From assembly GCA_948099385.1 (NCBI GenBank), contig CANUEZ040000202.1, positions 2,798,001 through 2,862,000 on the forward strand: a stretch of 64,000 nucleotides of DNA, written 5' to 3'. Position 1 is the first letter of the stretch; the number at the start of each line of letters is the position of its first letter. This DNA is from Fasciola hepatica. Lineage: Eukaryota > Platyhelminthes > Trematoda > Plagiorchiida > Fasciolidae. The position numbers and the translations under genes are program-made. Below, one piece after another: positions 37,016-49,601 of this stretch. The notes under the pieces were generated by a model. It ran no database searches. It saw only the letters and a list, made by a program, of their open reading frames with translations, and was not told the DNA's origin.

Positions 37016-39500
37016 GAGAGAAAATGTTCAGTCAGTTATTCACAGACAGGCACACATACACAAGCGCTTTGCAGTGTTGATGAAGCAGATGAAGCGGTTG
37101 ATTATCCAACAGAATTTTTGAATCCTCTTGATCTGCAGAGATGCCGCCGAGCGTACTGCAGTTGAAAATCAGTGTGCCATTATCATGTTGGATAATATCA
37201 ACCAGCTAAAGCTTTGCAATGGCACACGGCTTGCAGTAAAACAATAAGCAATGTCGTAAAATCATATACATAAACTAACATGCGTGAAATGTGCTTTTTT
37301 CTGCTCACTTGAAAGCAAAACAATTTGACACTGTTCCAACAAAATTTACAGTGCTGTTTCACGTAGATTACTTAAGCAATCCACTTATTGACAGTGGTAC
37401 ATTTTTACTTCTGGTCTATCATGTTTGTCTTTTTCAGTTGTTGTTAACTGTAGGAATGGAAAACTGCAGAACAGTATTTTAGCCAGATAGGTAAACTGAG
37501 AGCATGATTGGCATTTATGAAAAATCATGTAGGTAGCAGTATTTGGAAGCTGATTATCAGGGATCCTGAATGTGATAAGTATAACTTCAGTTCAAGCTGT
37601 CGAAAAAAAATTGTTACATTCGAACGACCTCTAGAATCGTAATTTTTTAAGTGCTTTTTGTGCCTCACATCTTGTTTTGGAAAGATTGATCGACCTGATA
37701 ATCGTTCCGATATCGGATCAAGATCTATAGAGATGACCTCTCTTACCTCCGAAACAAAAACAGAAACATGGACGTGACACGTTTCGGAATCGTGCAAAAG
37801 TTTGAGAAGTATCCATTCCATTACAGGAGCTTCGACTTGAAATAGCAACAGAAACGTCAAAAAAATGGTCTAGTAATGGGTGAAAAATGTGTAAACTGAA
37901 ACGCACAGTCTTTGATCATTTTTGTACTGTTGAAATTGGTGATAGGGAATTAACCACGTAAACGGGATTTCTATTCCACGATTATTTTAATTGTTTGAGT
38001 CATATATAGCTTGATTCGGATTTTCATTTCAGACTCTTTCTGCAATGTATATGGTTTTCGTGATGAATATATTCTATACTGTTATTCTTATCTGAATTAT
38101 CACATCAGGCTGTTCATCAAGCTGGTGCGTGGAACGTTGGCCATTTTCCCAGGAAGTAAATCTTTTCACACATTTGTGATAAATACGCTGCATCAGAAGT
38201 GCACGAAAAGCAGAACCCTCAGTGTATTATTGACATTATTTGTAATAACTTCAACGGTACCAATTCCTGCATTGCCCATTCCTCGAAGAAGAAAAAATAG
38301 TAGAATTTCCCCTGATCATATCTGAGGTAGATTGTGAATCTGTTCTTATTTCAGTGCAGATTCCTCCACCGTTCTCAAATATAAATTTCAGGTCAGTTCC
38401 TGCCAATGGCTGTTCTCTCATTTCCTCAGTTCGTTCATTGGTAGCAGTTACAGTACAGACACTCCATATTTATGTACGCATCTTCCAAGCTGAACAATAT
38501 CCTAAAAACCCCACACCACAACTGTTTCGTGTTCACTCTACAGTGGCCTTCTGGTATCACCAAAGTATTGATGAGTTGATTCGAATTAACTGCAGTCTAT
38601 ATTCGAATGGTACGGGCTGTTATTTTAGGGTAAATCAATAGTAGTGTGTAACAGAAAGTGTTTCTAGGTCCATGATGCCAAAAATTACAGTGAAGAATAA
38701 GTATTTGATTGTATCATTTGGCAAGAGAACATTTGCTCAGGTACGGACACTAACATGTACATGCTGTCCACACTTTTGACATAAACCCAGTCTTCACAAA
38801 ACACATGGCGCTATTCTATCGCGATTACGTTGACGTTCATGCTGAAAAAAACCCGACCCGCTCCGAGTCAATAACATTTATCACCCGTTGTTTTCGAAGC
38901 CCTAGGTAATCCTGATTTATCGGAGAGTGTATTTCCCATTACTTAGCATTTATCTGACACTAAGCAGCCACCTGTGCCTATACATTATTGTTCAATAAAA
39001 ACCTCAATCGGACAAATTAGCTTTTACCAAATAAAAATTGTTACATCGCATGTGAGTGCTTGCATTTCAATCAACCAACACTGAGAGTACGCTTTTACAA
39101 ATTCCCCAGATTGAATAAAGACGTTGCATGATCACGATACAGTTTAGCCAAAAGAGGACTGTTGATATTTCAGTTCTACCGACCAGGCAATCTCTAATTC
39201 ATTGTTCATCGATGAGTATTGTTTTCAGGTCAAAGGACGATATGCAAGAAGAACAACTGACAATTGTCAGATGCACGCATAACTGGATACTGGTGAAAGT
39301 GTGTCTTGCGAGTTCAGTTGTTGAACATGAGGTAATGCAGGAAAACTCTGCTACCTAACAGCATAAATGCTGCGGCTGTAAAAAACAACGAAGCAACTAG
39401 TGAAGATTGAAAAACTACAAACAAACGTATCACTCAGAAGGGACACTTAGAAAAAACTGGTTTTCAAACCGCAGTTATCGATTGTCACTTGATGTTGTAT
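37016..39500. other. stretch without a recognised gene
   Basis: Only short open frames without recognisable motifs were seen; no repeat was identified by eye. Confidence 0.4.
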
Positions 39501-39504
39501 CAGG

Positions 39505-39954
39505 GCTAGCTGGGGCGAGGGGACGGCGAGAACATCAAGTCGAACGAACGAAACAAACGGGGGCCACAGACAAAAGGACAGGTGGCGAATATGTCGGAGG
39601 CGTCCCGAAGCAGTCAAAAAGAGGCATACAGCTGACCAGAGAGGAAGCAGCGGGATCTCCAGAAACCAGCAAGATAGTTCAGGTGAACAGCTGCCGATCG
39701 AGCCGTCAAATGAGACAGCCGGACCAACCGAAGGGAAATGACGGTCAAGAGAATCAAGCCATCGGCCAGAGGCAGTGGACAGAAAGCAGCCGAAGCGCTC
39801 AATCAGCGGCAGTAGCAATCTTGGTGCCGCGCAGTCTGGAAAAAGGCCTATATAAACGGCTGTATATGGTCCGTGGCTTGACTTGTTTGGCCGGTGAAAT
39901 ACAAGTATCCTGTGGTGTGTTGTCTTCCTTGTTACAATATGGCACATTGCTCAT
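39505..39954 (+). repeat. LTR-like repeat with TATA box, copy A
   Basis: This G+C-richer block of about 450 bp shares its whole length with copies at 45180-45637 (minus) and 60523-60973 (+). Shared landmarks in order are GGGCCACAGA, TGTCGGAGGC, CGGGAT with CAGCAA, and GCGCAGTCTGG just before a TATATAAA box (CCTATATAAACGG). The TATA box in the last third, the terminal TAGC start and the size suit a solo LTR. The open frames crossing it on both strands are by-products of its composition. Confidence 0.6.
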
Positions 39955-42900
39955 CATCCGTTATGTACGCATTAGGAAAGTGATACAAACGGATGTCTGA
40001 TGAGCTCGTACACGACAGCAATCTCATTTGTTCTAAATAGTGATCATGTATTATAACGGTTGCCTCTATTGTGTGCTAGTCTGCAGGGAATAGCCATGCT
40101 CGAAATTTAGATGAAACCATATTCCTGCCAATACTAGTGGACCCCATTAATGACGAGATAAGAACTCCCGAGAAAAAATGGGACAACATTATTTAAATTT
40201 GAATTACCGAAAGCATTATTCATAAGAGAAGGCTGATGCAACCTATTGGACTTTTAGTTTGCTTTAATTATTCAATCTGAGTGTCAAAAAGACTACGACG
40301 TAGATGAGGAACGAATTCTCTATCTATTGCACAATCACACATTTCACTTTTGATCCCAGCGGCCAGTGTGTCCTTTGACGATGATCTTTGAACCAGGGAA
40401 TGTTTCACAATTACTTTCTAATCTGAGCTGTGAGAGGGCAACTGTTCGAACTGGACGTGACTGTGAGAATTCCCCAACTTTTGAGGTGCTTCCAATTGGA
40501 GTCCACCAAAAAAGCTGCGCATGCTTTATTCCAATTCTTATGAATAATGGTGATCGATATAAGTAAACCTTTGTGTGATAGTATTTTTCAATGATTTTCA
40601 TGGAAGAAATTTCATTTTTTTGAGCTCTCATATCTCATTATATACCGAACATTCATATAATATGCAAACCCATTGCTCAAGTGGCATGCCTCGTGATTTG
40701 AATTCCCAGACCAATTCAAAATATGTTCCCATTTGTTGAGCTTATGAAGCAGCCTCCATATCACGCACTGAAAACTGAAGCTAACTTATTTTCGAAAGGG
40801 AGTGATAAAACCGAAGAGCGTTTTCACTCTAGATCAAGGACAGAAATTTTCAACAATTCCTTTCTGTTGTAGTTTAGTTCAAACATTCTGATTCATTCGA
40901 CTTGCTAGGTCTTCTACCTCTGAAATGTTTGTTGAGCGTGGCTTTTATGTGATGTATCCGAAAATCGATGATAATACAGACAACAGAAAGACGAACCACA
41001 TACACCAATTGCAATTCACCATTGATTCTCTAAAATAAACGGACCGAATAACTGCCTTTGGGAGGGATTTTCTTATCGCTTTCGCGAAAACACTGTGGGT
41101 GTTTACCGGAGTGCGCTCAAACGACTTTGAAGACAACGCTTATTTTCAGACGAACTGGCATTTCTTGTTTTCGGTGACCCTGACGGTCATCGTCAAGGAG
41201 CATTTTTGATTCACATATGTGGTGGAGTCTTCAAAGAATTAAACAAATTACCTTTCCCTTTTTTATAGTTGCAACCATATAAATATATTGGCGATAAAAA
41301 CCACTTCAACTATGGTATTCGGATAGTAAACTTTCGTATTTATATCATAATTTAACTCATGTGGTCCCACATTTCGGCTGAGTCATATATCCATAAGTTG
41401 GTAATTGTAAGCTCATTTCCTCAGAGCATCCTTCCTGGCAACCAAGGCCACACACAATCAGCTTCACACAGCGCATTGGAGAATTAACAGAAACTAGTGG
41501 CAAATTTCATTTAACTAATATCATTAACCGAAGGTTTGATATTTCTTAGGTAAACCACCAAATAAGAAAGGCATACGGAGTAAATTTCCGAATGTTTCAT
41601 AATCCACCACCCCCTGTGTAAGCTATCATACGATCAATGAACTTATTGTACATTGAACTCAGATTACTTAAAATCCGCTTGATTCAGCTTTGTTCAACAG
41701 GATAAATACTGTGGGTTGAGTTGGGTTGCGGATACTTTTGCAAAATGTGACATTGTTTTTTACAAGATGTGTTTATTCTTGGAGTGTGGAATTGGTTTCT
41801 CGGAGATATTCCTCGTACGCACAGTCATTTAACCAACCCGCCTTGTTTCTAGGTAATCTGTTAGTTTTTCTGCATTGAAAAGGTTATGATGCAATGGACA
41901 CAGTGGTATTTATTTTGGAGCAAAATGTATTCATACAGAAACAACCAATTCCACGCAGTGTGTTTCTAACAGAGTATTTGACCTGTTTCTCATTTTTCAG
42001 CTGAGGTAAGTGTGCAGATGACACAGATTATTAGAATAAATATTCCCAAAACTTGCCAAATCACAATATTCTCAGGTTTAAATGATTGGGAATTTTACTG
42101 TTCATAAAAACTATTTTTTTTTACACGTTGCATGAATCTCTCGGAAACCTGAAGTTTGATAGAAAAGTGTCAAGAATCAAGAAACACTTTAACTGGTGTT
42201 CGTTGTGAACTTTCCTCTGTAGCATAATTTTGATTTTAGAAATTATGAATGTGGACTGGACTTATGTACATTCAAATTATATGAAAATACGATGAATGGT
42301 GATAAAACACTTGACGATGAATTTCATTACCACCACTTTCGTAATAAAATCACCCGAGCTTGCACTTTTCATTATTTCTCTTCAAATTAATAAATTATTT
42401 TCAACAAACAGAAAATTGACTTATATTTCGCTACCAGGGAAGACAAGAATGAAAACTTTGTGCGATCCGTTATAAAACTATCGATTTGAAAGCGACTCAG
42501 ACACTATGAGTCAAAACTAAAATTTCTTGATAGATGCCGATAAAAGAAAACTGTTGATTCAACAAACCATCATCATTCCTGATTGTTGCTGCACAATCCC
42601 TGAGCTCATCGGTGATCTGGCATTTGCTAAACCTGAGGTCGAAGTAACTGATTTTCTCTAACCCACAAACAAGGCTACAACCGGCGGAGCAAGAAGATTG
42701 ATGAACATCGCGTACTGCGAAGTGCACACTCAAATTTCATTCAAAGTTTGACGCACCAGGTGTACTTTCTAATAATCACGTGATCACTTGCGTGCCTACC
42801 ACCAATGCGTATTTGTAATCCCGCCGTGAGCATGAGCCTGAGATGTGGCTTTTCATTCACCACGGGCAACATTTTCCAGTCATCGCGGCCAGTTTAACGG

Positions 42901-43152
42901 TTTCCTTTCCGGTGTTTCTGACTCACGTAATATGAGTTCGTAAAACTATGGCTGACTAGCAAGAGCGAAATAGTGCAAATAATGTGGTGTTTACTTACAA
43001 CACTTCCCGTCGAAGATGACGTCATGTGAGAAGTTTCCAAGACCCTCAAAGGTGATGGATAAAACGATCAGTGAGAAGGTTGAAAAAACACACCGCTTAG
43101 TGAATCCAGTAATTGCGCACAGACTCAAAAATTGAACATCATTTTCCACCAG
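39955..43152. other. stretch without a recognised gene
   Basis: No named family was seen. An open frame at 40366-40566 (+) is protein-like in composition but has no motif or clear splice borders. Confidence 0.35.
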
Positions 43153-43366
43153 TTCAATGTACACCCATCACTCCCCCCGTTCCAGCGAAGACGGATATCT
43201 TGTAAAATCATCCTCCAGTAAGGAACACTTACGCGGAAGACCAAAGTGTCCCTTATTGCGGAGCATTCGGCTGACATCAGAAGTTCATTCACTGTCATCT
43301 ACACAGCTTCGATTGCCCGACTTGATCTCATCGGCATCGTCATGTTGTTTGTGGCGGAGCCGATAG
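43153..43366 (+). CDS. candidate terminal exon, Ser/Arg-rich tail, unknown
   Basis: A good acceptor (CATTTTCCACCAG, ending 43152) precedes an open segment that starts at an ATG (43157) and ends in TAG at 43364-43366. The peptide is rich in Ser, Arg and Leu, with stretches such as RSSEDGYLVKSSSSKEHLRG and LRSIRLTSEVHSLSSTQLRL. That suits a disordered, possibly phosphorylated C-terminal tail. The segment is G+C-richer than its surroundings. No family was recognised and no upstream exon could be joined with confidence. Confidence 0.28.
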
Positions 43367-45179
43367 TAATCAATATTCGTCATCCGTGATTGGAAAAACA
43401 AAGACGACCTATTCATTCTTCATTTTGATTGAATAAATCATCTCCAACCAAGAGGTGATATCTACTATTGACTTTCATACGTATGCATGTTCATAACGAG
43501 ATAACTGAAGAGCAAGATGAAAATGCCTTGGTCATTTTAGCATTACTTAAGAAAGATACCATGAATCAATAGTCAACAACAACAATGACAACAAACTATG
43601 GAACGTACGATGCCATATTCCATTGATTTCTGAAAAAGAAAAAGAAGCTATGTTTTTGAAATACTAGCAGTGATAACGTGGACTTTTTGTTGGTAAATTA
43701 ATTATCATTCCGTGGCTAAACGATCTGTGAGCAAATTATTTCGCCGACCGTGGTAAATACTTGCAGTTCAAAAAGTTTGTTTTTCGCAATTTGTTGGGGC
43801 ATGCGTACACAATAAATAGTTGGACACATTTCGGCGTTCGGTGAAAAATTCTAGAGACTGTTGTCGTTGGAGAAAAAGTTCATGAAATTGCAACGTCTTA
43901 CGGTAATATTATGCTAAATATTACCCATCAAGGTTCACAAACGTTAATATTGCTCCAAAATCAAGTTAAATCATGTAATATCCTTTGTTAGCAGGCTTCA
44001 ACTTTTTAAACAACTCAATTGCTCGATTGAAAACAGCACATTGCAGTGGTGGGTACAGTCCCGGTAAACGAATGACAAATCCGGTTTGAACTACGAGTAA
44101 AAACAACTGGTCACAAGACATTGAAGATATGCACGATTTTATTGCGACGAGCCACCCTGTTGGACACATGAGTAAAACGGATATTGCATGATCCTTTTCT
44201 GAGGTTGTACAATCTGAATTGAGTATGCCAGCATGTAGTCAAAGTTTTTGCATTCGAAATTCCAACACTTACCTTCCTCTTGTTTCGCCAATAATAAAGA
44301 CATGAACAAGGATCGGTAACTGACCGGTTACGTCCATGTAATTAGATGTCATCCGTTTTGCCCCATTTAAGTTAGTAATGTTGCAGTTATACTTGTCATT
44401 GGAAATGAAATTTCGCACTTCTGCATCCTAGTCAGCAAAAGAAAGACTTGTAAACACAAATGAAGGAACTGCATCTTCGCTATGACGTTTTCTTATATAT
44501 GTATGATGAAATCTTACCCATGGCTAGGAATGTCAGCTCTGTTGTAGAACGACAACAAATGTGCTGAGGAATTCTAAGTGGATAGCCCACATGCATGCCA
44601 AAAATATTCTCATTTAGTTCCACAGCGAGAAAGACAATAACAACATTGCGATGTGATTCGCATCCACGTAATCAAATAATGGTGTGCTTTGCAAACCTAA
44701 TATCCACAACAGAGCCATTTTTGGGTGTGCTCAAATTCCTGATATTGTCTTGTTTTATTCCATGTTGTTGGCATCCAGTAATCTCTGTTGAGGTTGCGAT
44801 AATTTCCACTTCACGCTATATAAGCCCTTTTTTGATTTTTCCTTTCTTAAGAGAAATCGGTTTTAATTGGTGTTGCATTTGTTTGCTTGTTCTATGTGTG
44901 TGTTGAGCAGGGAAAGTTATACGAATAGAATTGACTGGTAATGGTGTTCCATTTCGCCATCCAATCGGATATCATGAATTCAGCGTAAACGTCTGTGATG
45001 TGCATGCAACCTCTAACTCGCACAGTCCAATAAATCTGCATCTTTGACATTTTGCGCTGGATTTGACAGGGTCCCTTTCTGCTTTCCCAGTGCTTCTCCA
45101 GATTTCTTGTACACGGATTTCCTTTGAATTTGTATCACCATGTATTTTGTGATAACACAACATATACACAAGGCTCTTC
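43367..45179. other. stretch without a recognised gene
   Basis: A TATATAAG word at about 44817 could be a promoter-like element, but no transcript structure follows that I can support. Confidence 0.35.
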
Positions 45180-45637
45180 AATTATTAAAACATACTTTAC
45201 CAAGGACTACTAGACGGGCTAGAATGCTTGTATTTTGATGCCCAACCATTTCAAGTCCATGAAACATATACAATTGTCTATATAGCTCCTTGTCCAGACT
45301 GCGCGGCACCACCATTGCACTTGCGACTGCTTGAATGTTTCAGCAGCATTCTGGCCAATTTACCGTGGTCGATAGCTAGCTTCTCCTTGGCATCATTTCT
45401 ATTCAGTCGGTCCGATTCTCCAATATGACGACTTGATCAGCAGTCCCTCTGTTGGGCTATATTGCTGTTTGCCGGAATCCCGATGATTCCCCTCCGCTAA
45501 TCCGTCTGCCTCTTTTCTTCTACTTCGGAAAGCCTCCGACAAATTCGCCTTCTGTTATTCTTTCTGTGGCCCTCGGTTGGTTCCTCTGTTTGCTTTGATA
45601 TTTACATCGTTCCATTGCCACGTCTTTCCCCGCTACA
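45180..45637 (-). repeat. LTR-like repeat, copy B
   Basis: On the minus strand it begins TGTAGCGGGG at 45637, the cleanest terminus of the family. It then runs through GAGGGCCACAG, TTTGTCGGAGGC, a TAGAATC-type middle section and GCCGCGCAGTCTGGA. It ends with the TATA region GAGCTATATAGAC and a tail that decays towards 45180. Order and spacing match copies A and C. I saw no internal coding region next to it, as expected for a solo LTR or a non-autonomous element. Confidence 0.62.
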
Positions 45638-48600
45638 CTATGTGAGTTATTATTTTTATCGTATCAATGTCTCGCATATGATAATTTCTAGTGCAACGAC
45701 GATTTCGTTTTGGATTTCACATCATAGTCAACCAATATTTTTGAAAAAACTATATGAAGTACCTTTTGAATTTATTCTAACGACTTTGCTGTCTCTTAGC
45801 GACATAATTTATCACTTTCAGCGCAACTTACTGTCGATGACCTTCAGTGTATCTTCACATGAGAACTGTAAAGTTTATTGCAAAAATTGAATAATGTCTG
45901 ATTGTAAAAATATCCATCTTGTAGGAGATTCGATCCAATGGTGCATATGCTATAAATGATTTTATGAAAAGTAGAAAACGTTCCACTAGTCACAAGAACC
46001 AATCCAACCACTGACACACGGATGTGGACTTGCGCAGCTCGGTTTTAGTAGATTTACCTTTTGTGAGAATCTTTTTGCTGAACGGGCGTTGCAGAGTCTC
46101 GAGACTGAACGCATTTTGAGATATTTTGACAATACTTTGAAACGCTGAGAATATTCTACCATTGTGAGGGACGTTTAACTCTTTGGTTACTGTTTCGTGG
46201 TTCAGTCGGCATAAAACCCCCGAAGTTAAGTTAGGTTTTGCAGAGAACGTCTTTGATCATGTCCGGCAACAATTTTTGACCAATGACCCAATTGGAGTCT
46301 CTCAAAAGATTCAGAAAGTTATTCACGTGAGACTTCTCAAATTTGACCCACTCAATTGTTTGTAAACCATAATTATGCGCAACATGATTCATCTCCTTTT
46401 ACCCAGAATTCAAAAAGACATTTGATGTGATCCAACATGCAGTATTCTCCATTGCACATTCAGTACCATCGTGCGTACCTGATTCAAACCGTGACAAATA
46501 TACATTGTGTTACCTATTTACTGGTTTTCAGTAGACAAGAATCTCATACGATGCAGAATCACCTATAGGCATCTGGCATATACTGACGGTGGACGGGACC
46601 CAACTGCGTTTAGCCCATGTTTTCACTGAGGAAACGTAGCGCATCTTTTGAGTGGAAATACCCGCTACACTGGACGGCCGGTTTGCGCTAATGAGTAATT
46701 GGTTTTAGGCGATTCTGTCGTAACTGGGATGTTTGCTTGCTAGTTGAAGTCCTTCCAATATGTTAGTCTTCGTTTTCCAGTTACAACATTTCTTTTAAGA
46801 AACAACGGCTCTCCGTTATCCTTTCTGAAGCAACTGTAATAATGAGAGCAAGAATAAGCATTATCACAGAACAAACTGAATTCAACAGCAAGGCGTTGAT
46901 TTCACTTATTGCAATATTCTGCGGTGTCAAGAGAATCATTATTGTTCTCATAGAGTTTTCATGTGATCACGAGCACAGATTTGAAGAGATTACGTGATAC
47001 AGTTATTCTGTGCTAATGATTGTTCGTGCTCTAATGAAGTTTCTAAAAAAACTGTACGCATTTATTTGCAATCATGCTGAAAACTCCACACATTTATTTT
47101 CACCTGTGAAGCTACTGAACTATATTTCCGTATTAGCATTGAAGTTTTTCGGGTAAAGCGTCTTGCAGCACATGCATCCAACTGTCTGTAGTAATATCTT
47201 AAACTGTACTGGATGTGAATTAGAAAGAAAAAAGATTATAGCGGTCATCGTACGTATCATGCGGATAATGTTTGCAAACCATTTGTTTTATGATCACCGA
47301 AGTGCACGAAGAATAGTAACGGAGTTGCCCACTATCGATCGCCGGGTGGTAGTTATTCCATGGAAATGAGATCATTCAACAAAATAGGTTTGTGACAAAA
47401 TTTTCCTTGCCGAGGCAAACCTCTCTCCACACTGGTGTACAATCGAAGTTCCCACTATTCGCGAACATTTGCAAAAAGGTGATGATGGACTATGCGTTTT
47501 ATGCAACAAAGGGTTTGCAAAAACTAAATCAGACGTGAAAACTATGTACGGTAAACAGATTTTATTTACACGCGGAATCATTCAGGGCACTACCGTACGT
47601 TGACTTGTGAGACAAAAAGTTCAAGTTTATTATAATTGTCTTTTGAATAAAACTTACGAATGTTTATGTTGCTCATTTATAAAGAAGCCTTTGAAAAACA
47701 TAATAAAATGATGATATCAAATCAACATATTTGTTATACGTGCGCCTAGTCCATAGGTTCATGTCAAATATTATTAGTCCCAGTGAAATAAAACTCAGTT
47801 CTTCAGGGTTCACTTATCTCTTTCTAATAATCTACTAATCGTGTAGAATAAACACAGTGAGCTTTCAAGGAATTCAGCGAAATCTCCTGCCTTCATGTTA
47901 CACGTACGGTCACTTGAATTCCACAGAATTTACAAGAGATTGCAAGAAAGATTGTTCATTCGAAAATTGGAACAAATTTCAATACTGACAGTTTTACAGA
48001 AGTTGGACATCTGGTTAGAATGAATGGCTTTTGTTTTTGGTTACCAAAGCCGGATATTATATGAATAACAAAGGTTGCATTTTATCGAAGTAGGATGCTT
48101 GACAGGCAGCTTAGTTTATTTTCTATCATGTTGATTGCAGTTGCTCGTTCCTTGGAAGCACAAGATGGGTTATCGAGTTGTAGAGGTGAGAGGACTTGAT
48201 GAAGAAGAGATTTCAGTTTCCAAGTGTGGGGCGACGAGTTTCTTGCCTGTTCTCCATCTCAACGTAAAAAGCCTCAGCTGTCCGTAATAGAAATGGTGAT
48301 CTGAGTTGAGGAACTTGTTTATGCAACAGTTGGTGACAGTGATCCTACACTGTAAACTCTTCTGTAATAATAAGCCCTGAGTGTTCAGAAGCGGAGACAT
48401 TTTCCTCAGTGAAATACGGAACTGGTTCAGAATGATCATGGCTGTTATTATCGCGGTGCTGTAAAGCACGAGGGTTATTACAGAGAAGGCAAGTCCGAAG
48501 CATGCTTCCGAATTGGTCAGAACAACACAGTTTTCATAGCCGAAGAAAACTCCTTTAACAGAACTTAGCTGTGGTAGTCAATATCGCGTGAATACTGATG

Positions 48601-49521
48601 CGACAACCACGTAATCACCGTCACAACTTAATTTAATAAATTTATCTAGGGGAAATAATTATTGTGCACGCCCCCAATGCAACCGTTTTTATAGACCTTT
48701 GTCGAAGAATATAATAGGAGAGTGGATCAAAACACTCCCATGTTTCAGCATGAACGGTAACGTACAAACATTACAGGTGAGAAACGTCCGTTTTACAAGG
48801 GAAAGACGCTATTCACTAGGTCGTGTTAAAAATTATTGGCCGTGGTTTCAAACGAAAAATAAAGGTGACAATAGAATTTTCTTTTCAACATTGCAGACTG
48901 TCAGCTTTTTAAGTGATGATTAATAACATGAATTTATTTGTCATACTTGATTATCGTAAAATGAATTTCTAAATCCATCTTCTAGCTGGTATATTTCTGA
49001 AACTGAATTGATATTATCGTTTCATTGTAAAATGATTTTCTTTCTTTCAACTTTACAACTAAATTTTTGGGGAACATGGATGACAGATAAAATTATGATT
49101 ATCTCGGGCTGCCTGTGGAATTTCCATCACCAAATCAAATTTACAATCGACTAGTATTTTGTTGTTACAAACGTCACACTCTGCGCAATGCGTTTCTGTG
49201 TATCGACATTTTCTTCGGTCAAGGTTCTGCATTTTCACTGATGGTCATGTACACAACAACTCATTGTGTATATTTAAATGACCTCAGTCAAAGGAAAGCA
49301 AAGAAATACTGAAGATATCAACCTTTAAAGGATAAATAACCTTTGATAATTCATGAGCAGAACGAAAATTTACCCAGTTAGAGAGCTCAGTACCTTAGTT
49401 CAAAAGTGAATCAAAAATGCTGAGAGATCCGACACACTTGCAGCCAAGTCAAACATGATGAAACCACTTTGCCCTCTTTCGACAAATACTATGAATCGCC
49501 GACTGCTTTCAAATGCAATAG
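45638..49521. other. stretch without a recognised gene
   Basis: Only short open frames without motifs were seen. A minus-strand frame at 48170-48469 has 99 codons but no recognisable content. Confidence 0.35.
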
Positions 49522-49601
49522 GTGATCACGAAATCAGTGAATTAGGACCACATAAACGATTTGCTTTACATGTGTTCGAATTTTATCAGGATGAATCTAA
49601 G
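49522..49601 (+). CDS. candidate 80-nt internal exon, unknown
   Basis: An acceptor-like TTTCAAATGCAATAG ends at 49521, and the donor-like AAG|GTGAAT follows 49601. The exon reads DHEISELGPHKRFALHVFEF and then YQDESK, a plausible soluble-protein peptide. The surrounding frame is open for 65 codons. It is isolated and no family was recognised. Confidence 0.2.

Noticed and set aside
39407..40000. 197-codon + strand frame and 166-codon minus frame at 39.4-40.0 kb as a gene
   Set aside because: They cross a repeat that recurs at 45.2-45.6 and 60.5 kb, where the frame is not kept. The openness is a by-product of composition.
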